This document shows, one piece after another, positions 1 through 8,362 of a stretch of 64,000 nt of DNA. Below the pieces are notes generated by a model. That model did not search any database, was not told the DNA's origin, and saw nothing but the letters and a program-made list of their open reading frames with translations. The first letter of the stretch is position 1; each line of letters opens with the position of its first letter. Source of the DNA: JBLMYQ01 sp050260055 (GTDB lineage Bacteria > Bacillota > Clostridia > Acetivibrionales > UBA4821); the NCBI GenBank assembly GCA_050260055.1, contig JBLNBO010000040.1, forward strand, positions 1 through 64,000, given 5' to 3'. The position numbers and the translations under genes were made by a program.

Positions 1-374
1 ATACTCTTATCGTATTTAACCTTTTGCATATCAAAAATTCTTTTTAGTTCTTTTAAGTGCCTGCTTTTTGCAGTCCATATTTTATTTTCGCTGTATGTTG
101 TTTTATGCCAATGATTTATGCTGGAACAGTCTATATTATATCCCAATATTTCAATAGGGATGTTTTTATATGTTGATGAAAGCTCGCAGCCTTTTATAAC
201 TTTACCGCTGTAATATTTTTTTATAGAAATATTTTCGAGAATTTCATAAGCATCGCAATTATCGTGATCTGTTATTGATATGCATTCAAGTCCAAGCTTT
301 TCAGCTTTTTCTAATATTTCTATTGGAGTATGCTTTCCGTCAGATTTATTTGTATGTATATGCAGGTCAATCAT
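1..374 (-). CDS. PHP-domain metal-dependent phosphoesterase, partial
   Basis: The C-terminal part lies beyond the window; 124 codons are visible from an ATG at 374. The N-terminus reads MIDLHIHTNKSDGKHTP, the H-x-H metal motif of the PHP fold, followed by ISITDHDNCDA, the second metal motif of YciV/TrpH-like 3',5'-nucleoside bisphosphate phosphatases. Such cytoplasmic enzymes hydrolyse small phosphoesters or short RNA ends with bound metal ions. It is divergent from the LD-carboxypeptidase gene, and the 254 bp between them must hold both promoters. The family is clear; the substrate is not. Confidence 0.85.
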   Translation of the reverse strand, partial: MIDLHIHTNKSDGKHTPIEILEKAEKLGLECISITDHDNCDAYEILENISIKKYYSGKVIKGCELSSTYKNIPIEILGYNIDCSSINHWHKTTYSENKIWTAKSRHLKELKRIFDMQKVKYDKS

Positions 375-628
375 TTTAATCAGCACCTATCTTTAATCTA
401 ATTTAATCTGAAAAAACTGTGGCAGACAGAGGGTTTATAATTCATTTAGATTTTTTAATATAATATAACATACAATTGATTTAAATAACATATTTTAGCA
501 GGAATAATTCGGGACTGACAGCCAGCAAAAACAATATATTAGCCTTATAAATTAAGTCGGTCAATCTTGTTATTACAATATTAATTAAATTTTGATATCA
601 TATATCTAGAAAATATGGAGGTAAATTT

Positions 629-1615
629 ATGATACCTGAAAAATTAAAGATTAATGATGAAGTCAGAGTGGTTGCGCCTGCAAGAAGCATATCTATTCTA
701 AATAAAGAGGTTGTAGATTTAGCAGTTAAAAGACTTAAAGATTTAGGACTGAATGTTACTTACGGTAAAAACATAAAAAGTATAGATGAATTTAGTTCTT
801 CTTCGATTCAGGAAAGAGTGGAAGATATTCATGATGCATTTAGCGACAATCATGTTAAGGCAATACTAAGTGTAATTGGGGGATTCAATTCAAATCAAAT
901 TCTAAGCCAGCTAGATTATGAATTGATAAAAAATAATCCTAAAATAATCTGTGGGTTTTCTGACATTACAGCTCTAAATAATGCAATTTATGCAAAGACA
1001 GGACTTACAACTTATTCCGGACCGCATTTTTTCTCTTTCGGGATGAAAAAGGGATTGGATTATACTATAGACTATTTTAAAAAGTGTTTAATGTCAGATG
1101 ACGTTATAGATATTGAACCATCAACAGAATGGAGCGATGATCCATGGTTTCAGAATCAAGAAGACAGGATATTTATTGAAAATCAAGATTATATAATAAT
1201 AAATGAAGGTTGTGCTGAAGGTATTTCAATAGGAGGCAACCTGTGCACATTTAATTTGCTTCAAGGAACTGATTACATGCCATCCTTTGAGAATTCAATC
1301 CTACTTATCGAGGATGATAATTTAATAGAAGAATACTTTGCTTATGAATTCGACAGAAACCTTCAATCATTAGTACATCAGAAAGACTTCAAAGGGGTTA
1401 AGGGAATCATAATCGGCAGATTTCAAAAAGCATGCAATATAAACCTCGAAAAACTAAAAAAAATAATATCATCGAAAAAAGAACTGAGCGAGATTCCTAT
1501 AATATATGGGGTTGATTTTGGACATACGACTCCGATTATTACGTTTCCAATAGGAGGCAGTATAAAGGTTAAAGCTGAAAATAATAAAGTTAAGCTAAGC
1601 ATAATAAAACATTAA
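629..1615 (+). CDS. LD-carboxypeptidase / MccF-like serine peptidase (S66)
   Basis: The 328-aa protein matches the S66 family, which includes LD-carboxypeptidases that trim tetrapeptide stems of recycled peptidoglycan and MccF enzymes that destroy microcin C-like peptidyl nucleotides. The expected triad is visible: Ser111 in GFSDIT, Glu228 in LIEDDN and His299 in FGHTTP. Length is normal for the family and there is no signal peptide, so it acts in the cytosol. The start ATG follows GGAGGTAAATTT. It stands alone, so context does not decide between muropeptide recycling and antibiotic immunity. The longer insert around residues 165-190 and the lack of other recycling genes leave an MccF-like role open. 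Confidence 0.88.
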   Translation: MIPEKLKINDEVRVVAPARSISILNKEVVDLAVKRLKDLGLNVTYGKNIKSIDEFSSSSIQERVEDIHDAFSDNHVKAILSVIGGFNSNQILSQLDYELIKNNPKIICGFSDITALNNAIYAKTGLTTYSGPHFFSFGMKKGLDYTIDYFKKCLMSDDVIDIEPSTEWSDDPWFQNQEDRIFIENQDYIIINEGCAEGISIGGNLCTFNLLQGTDYMPSFENSILLIEDDNLIEEYFAYEFDRNLQSLVHQKDFKGVKGIIIGRFQKACNINLEKLKKIISSKKELSEIPIIYGVDFGHTTPIITFPIGGSIKVKAENNKVKLSIIKH

Positions 1616-1616
1616 A

Positions 1617-1642
1617 AGAAGCCACCCTTTTGGGTGGCTTCT
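1617..1642. terminator. Terminator between convergent genes
   Basis: A perfect 11-bp stem (AGAAGCCACCC with its complement) and a 4-nt loop separate the carboxypeptidase gene from the convergent HisRS-like gene. The T-run is on the minus-strand side, so it mainly serves the minus gene. Confidence 0.85.
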
Positions 1643-1644
1643 GC

Positions 1645-2886
1645 CTAAGATGAATTATGAGGGATTAAATATTCAACAATACGATTTTTGTCATTTAAGT
1701 TCTGAATTTTCACTACCCGCGTACTTTCTTCAAAAGAACCGACAACACAGTAGCTTTCTGAAGCATCAAGCTTCCTTAAAAATTTTTTCAAAGAAACGAT
1801 GGACCAGTACTCTTTGACTGGTATTCCCAGCTTTCGCAAGAACTCGCAGGTTTCAATAAAAAAGTTCATACTTGCGTCTAAATTTGCAGTATTGCATAGT
1901 TCGGATTTTGCTTTAATGGAAGGGTCTTTTGAGAGTATGTGTTCTACAATGGATTCAAGTGAACAGGCAAAGCTGTAACAGCTAAAGATGCTGCTGTCTA
2001 AACTGTTTACCATACAGTGATATCCGCCGCCATCTGCTATCAAAACACCACTCTCGTTGTCATATACACAGAATGCCAAACCTGAATGATACTCTATAGC
2101 CCGGTATGCATCCCATTTAAACCGGAATGGAATATTTGAGTTTTGCACGAAATTCAGAAACAAACTCAGATATTCTAATCTCTCTGAAAGAAAAGGATAT
2201 TTGGACACAATTAAATTGAATGAGTGCTTATAATCTTCAGAAGAAAGCCCTAATTTTTCGATATCAATTATTGCATCTACCAGGTTGTTGTCGAACTTTT
2301 CTTTAGCCAAGCCTAAGTCTTTCTTGGTATATATGAGGTAAAGCAGATGCTTTCCGTCTTCATGACTTACATGAAACTCTTTGAACAGTATTTCAAAAAG
2401 TTCGAAGTCATAAATCCAGAATGTGATATCCTTATAGTACTTCTTAAGAAAATCATTCGCAAAATTAGTCAGCAGCAGTTCAGGACCCAATCCAATTTCC
2501 TCATTGAAAATATTGCATACAAGATGGGACCAATTGCGGTACTTTAATCTTCTGTTTCTAAAAATGGAAACCCTAGACATTAATCTCATAGATTGTGTCT
2601 GATTATTATGGAGTATATTTCTGAATGCTCTAAGTGAAGCAGCCAGAGAATCAGCACAAAGCATGAGTTTGCGTCCGCCAGGATCATGAAAGCTGTAAGT
2701 TCTGTCAATTGCAGCAGTACCGAATTGCGTAAAGTTTTCTTCAAAGCCGACAGCACAAAGGTTCGCTACTTGGAAACCGAATAGTTTTCCCAATTGAATG
2801 AATTCTTGTGACACACTTTCCATTAGTTCAGCAGGTTCACCAACATAGTCAAAAAAGCCATTTGGTAATTTGAACGAACCATCCAT
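1645..2886 (-). CDS. Degenerate histidyl-tRNA synthetase-like (HisZ-like) protein
   Basis: The 413-aa protein starts at an ATG at 2886 after AAAGGACG; a longer frame to 3009 has no good ribosome site. The N-terminal half follows the class II HisRS catalytic core: KLPNGFFDYVGEPAE resembles the HisRS start, YSFHDPGGRKLMLCADSLAASLRAF matches the strand normally reading YTFxDRGGRxLxLRPExTAxxxRA, and FRNRRLKYRNWSH sits where motif 2 lies. Near residue 305, YHSGLAFCVYDNESG and IADGGGYHCMV echo the LDYYTG and GGGRYDxL histidine motifs, but key residues (the RPE glutamate, the Arg before LDYY, the RYD arginine) are lost. It is probably not an active synthetase. HisZ, the HisG regulatory subunit, is the closest known parallel, but no his gene is nearby. 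The fold assignment is good; the function is unknown. Confidence 0.65.
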   Translation of the reverse strand: MDGSFKLPNGFFDYVGEPAELMESVSQEFIQLGKLFGFQVANLCAVGFEENFTQFGTAAIDRTYSFHDPGGRKLMLCADSLAASLRAFRNILHNNQTQSMRLMSRVSIFRNRRLKYRNWSHLVCNIFNEEIGLGPELLLTNFANDFLKKYYKDITFWIYDFELFEILFKEFHVSHEDGKHLLYLIYTKKDLGLAKEKFDNNLVDAIIDIEKLGLSSEDYKHSFNLIVSKYPFLSERLEYLSLFLNFVQNSNIPFRFKWDAYRAIEYHSGLAFCVYDNESGVLIADGGGYHCMVNSLDSSIFSCYSFACSLESIVEHILSKDPSIKAKSELCNTANLDASMNFFIETCEFLRKLGIPVKEYWSIVSLKKFLRKLDASESYCVVGSFEESTRVVKIQNLNDKNRIVEYLIPHNSS

Positions 2887-3127
2887 TTTAACACGTCCTT
2901 TCTTAAAAATATCTAAGAAACTTAGTATACAGATGAACTGTATTAATGACAAAATATTACCAATACTATACATCTCTTTAAAATCTTTATCAAGTGAATT
3001 TTTGAACACTAGTAAATTCCCATAAATACTAGAAAAAGAAATAAAAGTAATATATAATAAAATATGGAAGATATAATTAAATTAACAAATAAGTACTATA
3101 GATAAGATTATTAGATGGGGAAGAAAT

Positions 3128-4276
3128 ATGATTTTTTCTAAGTTATTTAAAAAGGGTATAGAATTTTTCTCGCAAAAAAATAGAAATATAAAAGAAAAAG
3201 ATTTTAGATTTTATGCATTCTCTAATGATTTATATTTATTATGCCTGGTTCTTCATATTGCACTTCTTATAATATTCTTGTTCTTTAAAATTTATATATT
3301 GGCAGTATTTAATGTCTTTAGTTGTTTTATTTTTACATTAAACCTGATATTAAATAGAAAAGGAAAACTGAAAGCGGCATATCATATAGCATTAGGAGAA
3401 ATAACAATACATGCAACCCTTGCGACAGTATGCTTGGGATGGGAAAGTAATTTTTGCTTTTATTCGATTGGTATATGCAGTGTAATAATGTTCTCTACTT
3501 TTTTAAGCTTTAGAGAAAAAATGTTTGAGATTTTCTTCACAACAGTCTTGTATATTATTACATTTATTCATGTTATGAGTTTTTCTCCTGTTTATGCGGT
3601 TGACAGTTCAATTATCGAGGCTATTGGTCTGCTTAATATTTCTATGATGATTCCTTTATTGACTTTTATATTTCATACTTTTTATGAGACAACAGATATC
3701 CTGAACAAAAAGCTTAAAGAAGCAGCAGAAATCGATGGGCTTACGGGGGCATATAATAGAAGATTCTTTAACGAGTACCTTGAAATTGAAGCAAAAAGAA
3801 TGTTAAACCAGATTATTTACAATTCAGAGGCAAGGTACAATATTAACTTTGCGATTGCAATAATTGATATTGATGATTTTAAAAAAGTGAATGATACCTA
3901 TGGACATATTGCTGGGGATGATGTATTGACTCAGATTGTTGAAATAATTAAGCGGGTAAGCTTTTCAAGGGATTTAGTTTGTAGATTTGGAGGAGAAGAA
4001 TTTGTAATACTATTTACGAAAACTTCGAAAGAGGGTGCAATAAAAGCTTCTGAAAAAATCAGAAGAGAAGTAGAGACGCATAACTTTTATATTAATGATA
4101 ATGTTAAAAATGTGCATGTAACGGTAAGCATAGGTTTTGCAAGTTTTGATGATGAAAAATGCAGCTGGGAGGTTGAAAAGGTACTCAAGCTTGCAGATGA
4201 TAGGCTTTATGAAGCAAAAACGCACGGAAAAAATATGGTAGTGCATGAAAAGCTTGAAATGGAGGGAGTCAGCTGA
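3128..4276 (+). CDS. Membrane-bound GGDEF diguanylate cyclase
   Basis: This 382-aa protein has about six hydrophobic segments in residues 30-190 and a C-terminal GGDEF domain (about 205-375). The signature is GGEEF at residues 288-292 and DIDDFKKVNDTYGH supplies the usual nucleotide and metal contacts, so c-di-GMP synthesis from two GTP is expected. The autoinhibitory I-site normally reads RxxD just before the signature; here it is FSRD, so product inhibition is probably lost. No EAL or receiver domain is present, so the membrane part is the likely sensor. It is monocistronic. No c-di-GMP riboswitch was recognised in the window. Confidence 0.93.
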   Translation: MIFSKLFKKGIEFFSQKNRNIKEKDFRFYAFSNDLYLLCLVLHIALLIIFLFFKIYILAVFNVFSCFIFTLNLILNRKGKLKAAYHIALGEITIHATLATVCLGWESNFCFYSIGICSVIMFSTFLSFREKMFEIFFTTVLYIITFIHVMSFSPVYAVDSSIIEAIGLLNISMMIPLLTFIFHTFYETTDILNKKLKEAAEIDGLTGAYNRRFFNEYLEIEAKRMLNQIIYNSEARYNINFAIAIIDIDDFKKVNDTYGHIAGDDVLTQIVEIIKRVSFSRDLVCRFGGEEFVILFTKTSKEGAIKASEKIRREVETHNFYINDNVKNVHVTVSIGFASFDDEKCSWEVEKVLKLADDRLYEAKTHGKNMVVHEKLEMEGVS

Positions 4277-4428
4277 TATTTACTCAGTAGGAGAGCTTAG
4301 AAAAATAATTTATAACCAAAATATATGAAATTAAATGAATTTTAACTGTTTAGATATAAAACCAGAAAATATATTAATAAAGAAACGTACTGCACTTCAA
4401 GACTCATTATAGCTTGAGATATCAACTG

Positions 4429-4456
4429 TTAACAAAAGCTACAGGAGTGATATAAT
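4429..4456 (+). promoter_or_regulatory. Sigma-A-type promoter for the SPFH leader transcript
   Basis: TTAACA, a 16-bp spacer and a perfect TATAAT at 4451-4456. Transcription would begin about 20 bp before the conserved leader block. Confidence 0.6.
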
Positions 4457-4477
4457 AATAATGTTGAAGTTAACATT

Positions 4478-4640
4478 GTTTATTACGGTTAAATGAACCA
4501 AGTGTTCGTTTTAAGGATTTTAAGCTTCTTGGGCGGGAAGCTCGGTAACGAGTTTCCCGTTTTTATTTATTCGATAAATAATACGGTCTGCTTAATTTTT
4601 TAGCTTTTAAACAGAAAACTCATTACCGGGTTTTCTGTTT
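4478..4640 (+). ncRNA. Structured leader with two terminator-type hairpins, copy 1
   Basis: This untranslated region shares two blocks with 7492-7646: a 13-bp block ending TTATTACGGTT at 4478-4490 and an identical 25-bp block at 4520-4544. The second block forms the 5' arm of an 11-bp stem (CGGGAAGCTCG, loop GTAA, 4534-4559) followed by TTTTTATTT. A second stem (ACAGAAAAC, 4611-4638) with its own T-run follows. Both hairpins lie between the promoter and the SPFH gene, so expression needs read-through, or else a short RNA is the main product. No known riboswitch core was recognised. Confidence 0.6.
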
Positions 4641-4801
4641 TTATTTTGTTTAGAAGAAATAATTTCTCCTAAAGGATGAAAGGGGTGATGCGATAGGTAA
4701 TATCTCTGGTTTTGTCTTAATTTCTAGGCAGGGAGGGATTGATTCTATCAGAATCAGGAAGGCAAACGAAAAGGTCGTTAAAGAAAATGGAGGTGCATGT
4801 A

Positions 4802-6784
4802 ATGTTTAGTATTTTAGGCTATATCATATTGACTTTGGCCTTAGGCTATTTCCTTTCTTGGGTTGTAGGAGTAAGAAGAATTCCTAACAACAAGGTCGGA
4901 ATTGTTGAAAAATGGTGGTCTCCAAAGGGAAGCTTGAAGCAAGAAATCATTGCACTAAATGGTGAAGCAGGATTCCAGCCGGAATTGCTCCGTGGTGGTA
5001 TCTACTTTAAAACGCCATTGATTTACAAGATTCATAAAGTGCCCCTGGTAACCATCCCACAAGGTCAGATGGCATATGTTTTTGCCCGTGATGGAAAATC
5101 TCTTGAACCAACACAGACTCTTGGTCGTGAAATAAAAGAAGGCAACAATTTCCAGGATGTCAGGGCGTTTATTGAAAATGGAGGCCAGAAGGGACCGCAG
5201 AGGGCAATAATCCGTGAAGGTACCTATGCACTTAACATTGCACAGTTCGTGGTCATAACAGAAAATTATACCTATTGTCTTCCTCTGGGCATAAAGGGCG
5301 AAAAGGAAATATTGCAGCAGATGTCAATTACCGTAAGGAACAGGGATGGATTTACGCCAATAATAATCTCGGGTAAAGAAGACAAAATCGGTATCGTAAC
5401 TGTTCATGATGGTCCTTCTCTGGATGGGGATGAAATCATTGCACCAGTTGTCGGAAATAATTCATCCAAGCCAAATTACCACAACAATTTTCAGGACCCC
5501 GAAAAGTTCCTTCAGGCAGGAGGTATTCGAGGCCGCCAATATCAAGTCCTGGTAGATGGTACGTATTTTATCAACCGCCTGTTTGCAACAGTTGACTTTG
5601 AAGATAAGACGGTTGTTCCTGTCGGATTTGTTGGCGTTGTAATTTCCTACGTCGGTCCAAAAGGTGAAGACCTTTCTGGTGAAGAATATAAACACGGACA
5701 GCTTGTGCATCAAGGTTCTAAGGGTGTTTGGCAGGAACCCCTGCCTCCCGGCAAATATGCATTTAACGTATATGCTGGAAAAATTTCGCTGGTTCCGACC
5801 ACTAATATCATACTGAAATGGATTTCAAATGATGGCGGGGAACACAGATATGATGAGAACTTGAAAGAAGTTACACTGATAACAAGAGATGCATTTGAAC
5901 CTTCGCTTCCTTTATCGGTAGTACTTCACATTGACCCGCAAAAAGCTCCTATGGTAATTCAGCGCTTTGGAGATATCCAAAGATTGGTCGAACAGACCAT
6001 TGACCCTATGGTTTCGGCATTCTTCAAAAACAAGGGCCAACGCTGTACGCTGATTGAGTTAATACACCAGCGTGATGAAATCCAGGAAGCATCGACGTTA
6101 GAAATGCGTGAGAGATTTGCCAAATATAATCTGGAGCTTGAGGAAGTCCTGATTGGAACACCTACAGGTTCCGAAAATGATGACCGGATTGAAAAAATTC
6201 TTGCCCAGCTCAGAGACCGCCAGATTGCTAAGGAACAGGTGGAAACCTTCCATGAGCAACAAAAAGCTGCAACCAAGGAGAGGGAACTTAATCAGGCAAT
6301 GGCATTAGCCGCACGCCAAAAGGCGCTGACAGAGTCTGCAATTGAAATTGAGATTAAAGAAAACGAAGGTATTGCTGAACTCAAAAAGGCTCTTCAGGAT
6401 GCCGAAAAGATTAAAACTCTTGCAGTTGCCGAGGCGGAAAAGGCAGCAAGAATCGGTATTGGTCAGGCAATTGCTGCTGATGAACTGGTAAGAGCATACG
6501 GTGGGCCGCAGTTCCTTGTAATGAAGGACAGTATAGAGAAAGTTGCATCTGCATGGGAGGCATCCGGATCGGCGGTTGTACCTCAGACACTCATAAATAT
6601 GGGTGGAGGAGAAGGCGGAACCGCAAATCTCTTTAATACTCTGCTTTCTATGGTTTTGAGTGAAAAGCTTGGGGTTGACTTTAAAGCTTCGGAAATGTCA
6701 CCTGAGATTTCTGCCCTGAGAGAATCCATTCTACAATCCATGAAAGCCGGAGAAAAAGAACAAACTATGCAAACCATTAGTTAA
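4802..6784 (+). CDS. SPFH/Band-7 (flotillin-like) membrane scaffold protein
   Basis: The 660-aa protein starts at ATG 4802, six bases after GGAGGTG; an upstream in-frame TTG at 4739 is less likely. One N-terminal membrane segment (about residues 3-22) is followed by a long SPFH region and then an Ala/Glu/Lys-rich coiled coil (about 455-570), ending in the flotillin-like AVAEAEKAARIGIGQAIAADELVRAYGGPQ. Flotillin-type proteins oligomerise at the inner membrane face and organise membrane domains and stress responses. At 660 aa it is longer than ordinary flotillins because of an enlarged N-terminal beta-rich part. Its leader resembles that of the XpaC/TelA operon, which suggests co-regulation. 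The partners are inferred only. Confidence 0.85.
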   Translation: MFSILGYIILTLALGYFLSWVVGVRRIPNNKVGIVEKWWSPKGSLKQEIIALNGEAGFQPELLRGGIYFKTPLIYKIHKVPLVTIPQGQMAYVFARDGKSLEPTQTLGREIKEGNNFQDVRAFIENGGQKGPQRAIIREGTYALNIAQFVVITENYTYCLPLGIKGEKEILQQMSITVRNRDGFTPIIISGKEDKIGIVTVHDGPSLDGDEIIAPVVGNNSSKPNYHNNFQDPEKFLQAGGIRGRQYQVLVDGTYFINRLFATVDFEDKTVVPVGFVGVVISYVGPKGEDLSGEEYKHGQLVHQGSKGVWQEPLPPGKYAFNVYAGKISLVPTTNIILKWISNDGGEHRYDENLKEVTLITRDAFEPSLPLSVVLHIDPQKAPMVIQRFGDIQRLVEQTIDPMVSAFFKNKGQRCTLIELIHQRDEIQEASTLEMRERFAKYNLELEEVLIGTPTGSENDDRIEKILAQLRDRQIAKEQVETFHEQQKAATKERELNQAMALAARQKALTESAIEIEIKENEGIAELKKALQDAEKIKTLAVAEAEKAARIGIGQAIAADELVRAYGGPQFLVMKDSIEKVASAWEASGSAVVPQTLINMGGGEGGTANLFNTLLSMVLSEKLGVDFKASEMSPEISALRESILQSMKAGEKEQTMQTIS

Positions 6785-6787
6785 TAA

Positions 6788-6821
6788 AAAAAACTGGCAC
6801 CTTAAACGGTGCCAGTTTTTT
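6788..6821 (+). terminator. Terminator of the SPFH gene
   Basis: An 11-bp stem AAACTGGCACC with its complement around a short loop, followed by TTTTTT, directly after the SPFH stop. Confidence 0.93.
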
Positions 6822-6891
6822 GTTAATTGTTAGTCACAATAAAAATCATATCGAATAAAATTTATTATTAAGGAATAACTAGGATGATTAT

Positions 6892-7371
6892 ATGATTTAT
6901 AATAGAATTGATGCTTTGCAATATGCAGACAGATGGGCATTAGGAAGAAATCCAATGTATTATGATTATTCAAAAATAGGCGGCGACTGCACCAACTTTA
7001 TCTCACAGGTCTTGCATGCAGGAGGCTGCACAATGAACTATTCCACTGATGGATGGTTCTATGAAAATGGAAATAAGAAGTCGCCATCATGGACCGGAGT
7101 AAATTTTTTATATAGATTTTTAATCAAGGATAAAGTTGTTGGACCTGTTGTAGAGGAAACAGGAGTAGGAAAGATAAAAATAGGGGATATAGTTCAATTA
7201 TCCTTCCAAGAGGGCAATGTTTATAATCATTCGCTGGTTATAGTTGAATGTGGCAATCCTGCATCCATTTCAAATATAAAAGTAAGTACTCATACAACAG
7301 ACCAATACCATTATCCTTTGTCAGATTATAAGTGGACTAAAATACGTTTTTTGCATGTTGTGAGAGGATAA
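6892..7371 (+). CDS. Amidase-domain protein (Amidase_6 type)
   Basis: This 159-aa protein is essentially one putative amidase domain of the NlpC/P60-like papain fold common in spore-formers. Cys33 in GGDCTNFISQ and His113 in YNHSLVIV are the likely catalytic pair, and the YADRWALGRNPMYYDY opening is characteristic. There is no signal peptide, unlike many relatives that have an N-terminal export region. It might act inside the cell, in the forespore or mother cell, or after lysis. It sits between the SPFH gene and the second leader with its own upstream AT-rich region, so a role in the same envelope response is possible but unproven. Confidence 0.85.
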   Translation: MIYNRIDALQYADRWALGRNPMYYDYSKIGGDCTNFISQVLHAGGCTMNYSTDGWFYENGNKKSPSWTGVNFLYRFLIKDKVVGPVVEETGVGKIKIGDIVQLSFQEGNVYNHSLVIVECGNPASISNIKVSTHTTDQYHYPLSDYKWTKIRFLHVVRG

Positions 7372-7443
7372 AGAAGGGGTATACCTAGTATAAAATATAA
7401 TAAAAAAAACCGTATAAATATTACAAAAATGTTACAAAAAATA

Positions 7444-7472
7444 TTTACATTGAAGGCAACATTTGATATAAT
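7444..7472 (+). promoter_or_regulatory. Sigma-A-type promoter for the XpaC/TelA leader transcript
   Basis: TTTACA, a 17-bp spacer and a perfect TATAAT at 7467-7472. As in copy 1, the conserved TTATTACGGTT block begins about 20 bp downstream. Confidence 0.65.
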
Positions 7473-7491
7473 TCATTTAAAGATAAATACA

Positions 7492-7646
7492 GTTTATTAC
7501 GGTTGTTGGCGGTAATACGCCTTCAAGGTAAATTAAGCTTCTTGGGCGGGAAGCTCGTAAAAAACGAGCATCCCGTTTTTATTTTCATTTACATTAAAAA
7601 ACTGCTTTAAACGGGAATCTCGGAAACGGGGCCCGTTTTTTATTTC
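7492..7646 (+). ncRNA. Structured leader with two terminator-type hairpins, copy 2
   Basis: It shares with 4478-4640 the 13-bp block at 7492-7504 and the 25-bp block at 7533-7557. The first hairpin (CGGGAAGCTCGT at 7547-7558 pairing with ACGAGCATCCCG) is followed by TTTTTATTTT. A second GC-rich hairpin (ACGGG pairing with CCCGT, about 7611-7636) has TTTTTTATTT. An extra palindrome, TATTAC with GTAATA, lies at 7496-7516. The arms differ between the copies while pairing is kept, which indicates selection on structure. The rest, to 7778, holds only short frames and a strong ribosome site before a one-codon frame (ATG TAA at 7706). Confidence 0.6.
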
Positions 7647-7778
7647 CCAAATCTTAAGATGCTTGCAGTGTCTTGAAAGACTTAATGTCTTAAGGAGGAT
7701 GAGAAATGTAAGAAAGTGATGCTTTTTCTCAAGGGCAAAAATGTATGACAACATAGGTATTGGGAAGGAGGAATAAAA

Positions 7779-8324
7779 ATGAGGTGTTACACTTTAAAGG
7801 ACTTAGGAGTCGCTGATGGGATTAATTTTAAAATCAAAAATAACAGGGTGATTCACAGTAAGGTTCATATTACCAAAGAACTGATTGCAATTAGTGATTG
7901 GTACTCCTCATATGTGACAATCAAGCATGCAGATGTCAGTTATGACAGGATAAAGAGGCATAGCTTCCTAATAAAGGAAAGAGATCCGGGAGACAAAAGA
8001 TTACTCCTGAAGTTATGCCTGGATTCTTCAGAAGAGGATTTGAGGATTAACAGATATCTGCTGATTGGGAGCTACTTCAATAAAAATTTCCAGGGTACGA
8101 TAGGCTTTTTTAAAAGTTTCGGTGATGGAATTAAGAAGATTTCACATGTATTTATCCCTGAGAAGGATGAGGAATATCAACTGGTAATCATGGAACCTGG
8201 AACAATCATTGGAATTGAATATGTTTCAGAAGGGATGCACAAGGTTGCCTGTGCCATTTTTGATGGTAATGAGTTAAAAATTATTTTTCCATCAAAGCAA
8301 AACTACAACAGCAAAATATTGTAG
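7779..8324 (+). CDS. Hypothetical protein, first gene of the XpaC/TelA operon
   Basis: This 181-aa protein starts with ATG seven bases after AAGGAGG. I do not recognise a family. It has no membrane segment or signal peptide, is mildly basic and rich in alternating hydrophobic residues, and is probably a small beta-rich cytoplasmic protein. It leads a tight operon with xpaC-like and telA-like genes behind the hairpin leader, so it probably works with the membrane-stress pair. TerD-like metal-binding motifs were looked for and not seen. Confidence 0.8.
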   Translation: MRCYTLKDLGVADGINFKIKNNRVIHSKVHITKELIAISDWYSSYVTIKHADVSYDRIKRHSFLIKERDPGDKRLLLKLCLDSSEEDLRINRYLLIGSYFNKNFQGTIGFFKSFGDGIKKISHVFIPEKDEEYQLVIMEPGTIIGIEYVSEGMHKVACAIFDGNELKIIFPSKQNYNSKIL

Positions 8325-8362
8325 CTTAAACAAACAGGACGTTAAAAAGGGAGGGAAGAACG

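Noticed and set aside
4505..4640. A c-di-GMP or manganese (yybP-ykoY) riboswitch before the SPFH gene
   Set aside because: The core nucleotides of these classes are absent; only tandem terminator-type hairpins and the shared blocks are visible.
5959..6276. A 105-codon minus-strand frame
   Set aside because: It is antisense to the coiled-coil part of the SPFH gene; composition is that of a complement of Glu/Gln/Arg codons.
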